Below, in pieces: positions 39,778 to 42,260 of a stretch of 42,260 nt of DNA (positions are counted from its first letter, which is position 1; each line of letters opens with the position of its first letter). The notes under the pieces are model-generated. The model searched no databases. It was given only the letters and a program-made list of their open reading frames with translations, and was not told the DNA's origin. Source of the DNA: an uncultured Lachnospiraceae bacterium (GTDB taxonomy: Bacteria; Bacillota; Clostridia; Lachnospirales; Lachnospiraceae); assembly GCA_910585545.1 (NCBI GenBank), contig CAJUFN010000017.1, positions 1 through 42,260 of the forward strand. The letters run 5' to 3'. A program made the position numbers and the translations under genes.

Positions 39778-40776
39778 ATGGGAGAAATTCAGTTTGATTA
39801 TTTTTCAGGAAAAGATGCCGAGCAATATACCTTTTATAGAATCCCTAAAATTCTATTTACAGAAGAATGTTTCAAAACGGTTTCCTGTGAGGCAAAAGTC
39901 CTATATGGACTAATGCTAGATCGGATGAGCTTGAGCATGAAAAATAAATGGGTGGATGAGGATGAACGTGTCTATATCATTTTCCAGGTAGAAGAGATTT
40001 CTGAATATATGGGCTGTGGTCTGCAAAAAGCTGTAAAGCTTATGAAAGAACTGGTTGAGATTGGTTTGCTCGAAAAGAAAAGGGTGGGTCTTGGCAAACC
40101 AAATATAATCTACGTTAAAAATTTTGCCAGAAAAGATGCGACGCCAGAAAAAGAAAGTGAAGAAAAAACACAGGGGAATTCCAGCGATTTGCAGAATGAT
40201 GAAAATCATAAATCAAGAATGATGAAAATCACAAATCAGGAATTTCCAGAATCACAAATCCAGAATGATGAAAATCATCATTCAAGAATTGCGAAAATCA
40301 CAAGTCAAGAATTTCCAAAATCATCATGTAATAAGACTAATATAAATAAGACTGATAATAATATATATAATACTCCATCATATCTATCTATCCAGAAAAG
40401 ACATGGGAAGATGGGGGAGATGGAGATGATGGATACATACAGGGATATTTTAAAGACAAATATTTCTTATGAGTGTTTTTCTGCTCAAAAACAGGCGGTA
40501 GATGAGTTAGTGGACTTGATGGCGGAGGTGATGCTGTATCCGGATGATATGTCTATCCGTGTTGGAGGAATGGACAAGCCGGCTACTATGGTAAAAAGTC
40601 AGTATTTGAAGCTGGAGAAATCGCATATAGAGTACGTTTTAAACTGTATGGGGAAGAATACGAGTAAGATCACAAACATCAGGGCGTATCTTCTTACAGC
40701 TTTGTATAATGCCCCATTGACGATGAGCAGTTATTATCAGGCTGTGGTGAACCATGATATGTATGGAGAGATTTAA
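39778..40776 (+). CDS. repA: RepA_N-type replication initiator
   Basis: 332 aa. The N-terminal domain (~1-115) is RepA_N: YTFYRIPKILFTEECFKTVS, EAKVLYGLMLDRMSLSMKNK, and EEISEYMGCGLQKAVKLMKE, which forms the winged-helix DNA-binding part. A hydrophilic linker (~120-200) is made of a 23-residue repeat. The C-terminal domain (~215-332; DUF6017-like, with YECFSAQKQAVDELVDLMAE and IRAYLLTALYNAPLTMSSYY) is typical for Firmicutes plasmid and element initiators. In RepA_N plasmids the origin lies within the rep gene. Confidence 0.88.
   Translation: MGEIQFDYFSGKDAEQYTFYRIPKILFTEECFKTVSCEAKVLYGLMLDRMSLSMKNKWVDEDERVYIIFQVEEISEYMGCGLQKAVKLMKELVEIGLLEKKRVGLGKPNIIYVKNFARKDATPEKESEEKTQGNSSDLQNDENHKSRMMKITNQEFPESQIQNDENHHSRIAKITSQEFPKSSCNKTNINKTDNNIYNTPSYLSIQKRHGKMGEMEMMDTYRDILKTNISYECFSAQKQAVDELVDLMAEVMLYPDDMSIRVGGMDKPATMVKSQYLKLEKSHIEYVLNCMGKNTSKITNIRAYLLTALYNAPLTMSSYYQAVVNHDMYGEI
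40192..40329 (+). repeat. Two 69-bp tandem repeats (four iteron-like words) inside repA
   Basis: Unit 1 (40192-40260) and unit 2 (40261-40329) align with few changes and encode NDENHKSRMMKITNQEFPES and NDENHHSRIAKITSQEFPKS. Each unit holds two words of the type AATGATGAAAATCA, 24 bp apart (near 40195, 40219, 40264 and, degenerate, 40288). This is a good candidate origin of replication. Confidence 0.65.
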
Positions 40777-40878
40777 TGTAGTTAAAATAACTTATTGTTT
40801 TTCAAGGAGTGATGTGGTAGGATATAACAAATTGGTAAGATAATAAGTAAGATAATAAGTATGATAAAGGAGTAAGCA

Positions 40879-41877
40879 ATGAGTAGTTATAGCCCACCAT
40901 ACGAGATTACGGATCAGATCTTAAGTTATGTATCTTCTATTTCTGAAAAAGTTGGAAGAATCACAGAACGAAATCATCTGGAATCAAAGCCACGTCTTAG
41001 AAGAAATAACAAAATAAAATCTATCCATTCATCTCTGAGTATTGAGGCGAATTCCCTATCATTGCCTCAAGTAAAAGATGTGATTAATGGAAAAATTGTA
41101 ATAGGTGCTGCAAGGGAAATACAAGAAGTTAAAAATGCATATGCAGCATATGAAGAAATAGAGACCATTGATCCATACAGCATAGAAGAATTAAAAAGAA
41201 TCCACAATATTATGACAAAATATCTTGTAGATGAATCGGGTGTTTTTCGCCACGGTGAAGAAGGGGTATTTAACGGAGAACAATGTATTTTTATGGCTCC
41301 TCCGGCAAGGTTTGTTCCAAGTCAGATGCAGGAGTTATTCCATTGGATGAAAAGCAATGAAGAAAGAATCCATCCATTGATTTTATCTGCAGTGTTTCAT
41401 TACGAATTTGTTTTTATCCATCCTTTTGCAGATGGAAACGGCAGAATGGTCCGACTTTGGCATACTGTTCTTTTAACAAAATGGAAATCGGTTTTTGAAT
41501 TTATTCCGATTGAAAGCCAGATTGAAAAATTTCAAGATGGTTACTATCAGGCGATTGCAGTATGTCATACGAATGGCAACAGTACTGAGTTTGTTGAATT
41601 CATCTTGGAACAGATAGATAAAATTTTGGATGAAATCTGTAGCCAATCTATTTTTTTTAATGAATATACATCTTCGTATGTAGAGAAACTTTTAGCTGTT
41701 ATGGAATATGATACTCCATATACGGCAAACCAACTTTTAGGGTTGTTACATTTGAAATCAAAAGAAACATTAAGGAAGAATTATTTGAATCCAGCAATTG
41801 AGAATGGTCTGATAGCAATGACTATTCCAGAAAAACCCAAAAGTAAAAATCAAAGATATATAAAAAATGTCTTATAG
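40879..41877 (+). CDS. Fic-domain AMPylase (class II, N-terminal inhibitory motif)
   Basis: 332 aa. The N-terminal inhibitory helix carries SLSIEAN (E56), the form of the (S/T)xxxE(G/N) motif that blocks ATP binding in class II Fic proteins. The Fic core has the complete active site HPFADGNGRMVRLW starting at H181, preceded by a flap with FMAPPARFVP. A C-terminal winged-helix-like part follows (~270-332, TPYTANQLLGLLHLKSKETL). It would transfer AMP (or another nucleotide moiety) to a protein target, with autoinhibition in place of a separate antitoxin. It is a single gene with its own ribosome site (AAAGGAG). Confidence 0.92.
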   Translation: MSSYSPPYEITDQILSYVSSISEKVGRITERNHLESKPRLRRNNKIKSIHSSLSIEANSLSLPQVKDVINGKIVIGAAREIQEVKNAYAAYEEIETIDPYSIEELKRIHNIMTKYLVDESGVFRHGEEGVFNGEQCIFMAPPARFVPSQMQELFHWMKSNEERIHPLILSAVFHYEFVFIHPFADGNGRMVRLWHTVLLTKWKSVFEFIPIESQIEKFQDGYYQAIAVCHTNGNSTEFVEFILEQIDKILDEICSQSIFFNEYTSSYVEKLLAVMEYDTPYTANQLLGLLHLKSKETLRKNYLNPAIENGLIAMTIPEKPKSKNQRYIKNVL

Positions 41878-41959
41878 ACGATATATTACAGAGTAAGTAT
41901 CTTTTTTGTTTCTCACCGATACCCACAACAGGGAGACGATGGAACTATCAAAAATCCAG

Positions 41960-41999
41960 GTAACCTAAAGTAACCCAAAGTAACCTAAAGTAACCTAGA
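41960..41999 (+). repeat. Four tandem 10-bp repeats (iteron-like)
   Basis: GTAACCTAAA is repeated four times at exactly one helical turn (GTAACCTAAA, GTAACCCAAA, GTAACCTAAA, GTAACCTAGA). The array ends 24 bp before a TATAAT with no matching -35, so it may be an activator-binding site or an origin/transfer-control site. Confidence 0.75.
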
Positions 42000-42023
42000 C
42001 GTACCCTGTCAGATGTGTTAAGC

Positions 42024-42112
42024 TATAATTGTAAAAGTATAGATGAAAGGACTCCCGGAACAGGGATGTCCGAGAGCAATGAGAAACGAGTAGAGATACT
42101 CGTTTTTTTGTT
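42024..42112 (+). ncRNA. -10 box and short structured leader ending in a terminator
   Basis: TATAAT at 42024-42029 is followed by a ~75-nt stretch with a stem GGACTCCC...GGGATGTCC (~42049-42071) and a terminator, AAACGAGTA / TACTCGTTTTTTT (~42086-42107). It would make either a small RNA or an attenuated leader for transfer genes beyond the window. Confidence 0.55.
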
Positions 42113-42135
42113 GCCTGAAGGGAGGTGATTCAGAT

Positions 42136-42192
42136 GTGGGATACGAGTTAAATAAGGAGATAACAGTATCAAATTGGGAATTGTTTCTTTAG
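42136..42192 (+). CDS. Possible 18-aa leader peptide
   Basis: GTG start with GGGAGGTG 9 nt upstream encodes GYELNKEITVSNWELFL then stop. An overlapping ATG in another frame gives only MWDTS. It may be a leader peptide or the residue of a longer gene. Low confidence. Confidence 0.3.
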   Translation: MGYELNKEITVSNWELFL

Positions 42193-42208
42193 AAAACTGT
42201 GCTACAAT
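42181..42208 (+). promoter_or_regulatory. Promoter near the right edge of the window
   Basis: TTGTTT (42181-42186), 16-bp spacer, TACAAT (42203-42208). The transcript would run out of the window. Confidence 0.45.
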
Positions 42209-42260
42209 AAGAAGAAAAGGGAAGTGTGCGCCAGTTCGGTGTCAAATATATAACTGGTGG

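Overview
The window looks like chromosome of a gut Lachnospiraceae (Clostridia, Mediterraneibacter/Dorea/Ruminococcus-like). The supports are AT-rich Firmicutes codon use, strong AGGAGG ribosome sites, the order pyrH-frr-uppS-cdsA-dxr-rseP, LPXTG/sortase pili, and mobile-element proteins typical of that family. I recognise families from the sequence alone; no database search was run.

Region 1 (1-9.3 kb) is ordinary core chromosome. It holds the C-terminus of a cell-wall surface protein, an aldo/keto reductase with a ferredoxin tail, a FliB-type protein, a ClC chloride transporter, and the UMP kinase / ribosome recycling / undecaprenyl-PP / CDP-DAG / DXP reductoisomerase / site-2 protease cluster. 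Region 2 (9.4-18 kb) is a complete sortase-dependent pilus operon: a small coiled-coil protein, a signal peptidase, a giant fibro-slime/Cna-B tip adhesin, a backbone pilin and a class C sortase. Its promoter (TTGACA-17-TATAAC) carries a run of nine G inside the 17-bp spacer, a classic layout for phase variation.

Region 3 (18-28 kb) begins with tRNA-Ser(CGA) and an esterase, then becomes a scrapyard and defence island. It contains a truncated SpoIID-like/peptidoglycan-binding gene, an MNT nucleotidyltransferase beside a decapitated HepT toxin, an AbiF-like HEPN gene preceded by its own promoter and a structured small RNA, a decayed Tn554-type tnpC, and an intact two-gene cassette. The first gene of that cassette encodes a DUF4365-like nuclease protein; the second encodes a 1337-aa DUF4297 nuclease fused to a STAND-type NTPase. 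This pair is the best candidate for an incompletely described defence system.

Region 4 (28-42.3 kb) is one end of a large integrative element. It has a serine recombinase, a possible type I toxin/antisense-RNA remnant, a HipA-like kinase with its DUF3037 partner, three tandem XRE regulators facing a fourth across a divergent promoter, two copies of a small-protein/ssb module, divergent ribbon-helix-helix genes sharing an operator, a sigma-like regulator, ParA, a ParB with a zinc ribbon, a RepA_N-type initiator with iteron-like repeats inside its gene, and a class II Fic protein. It ends in four tandem 10-bp repeats and a structured leader that lead out of the window. Eight exact copies of a 17-bp palindrome (GTACCGAAWTTCGGTAC) are scattered over 33.58-39.25 kb around parAB. 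They are the strongest unexplained non-coding signal and probably form a dispersed centromere (parS-like array) and/or ParB-controlled operators. A plasmid-like circular phase is plausible because partition, SSB and initiator genes sit together, but relaxase and transfer genes would lie beyond the window.
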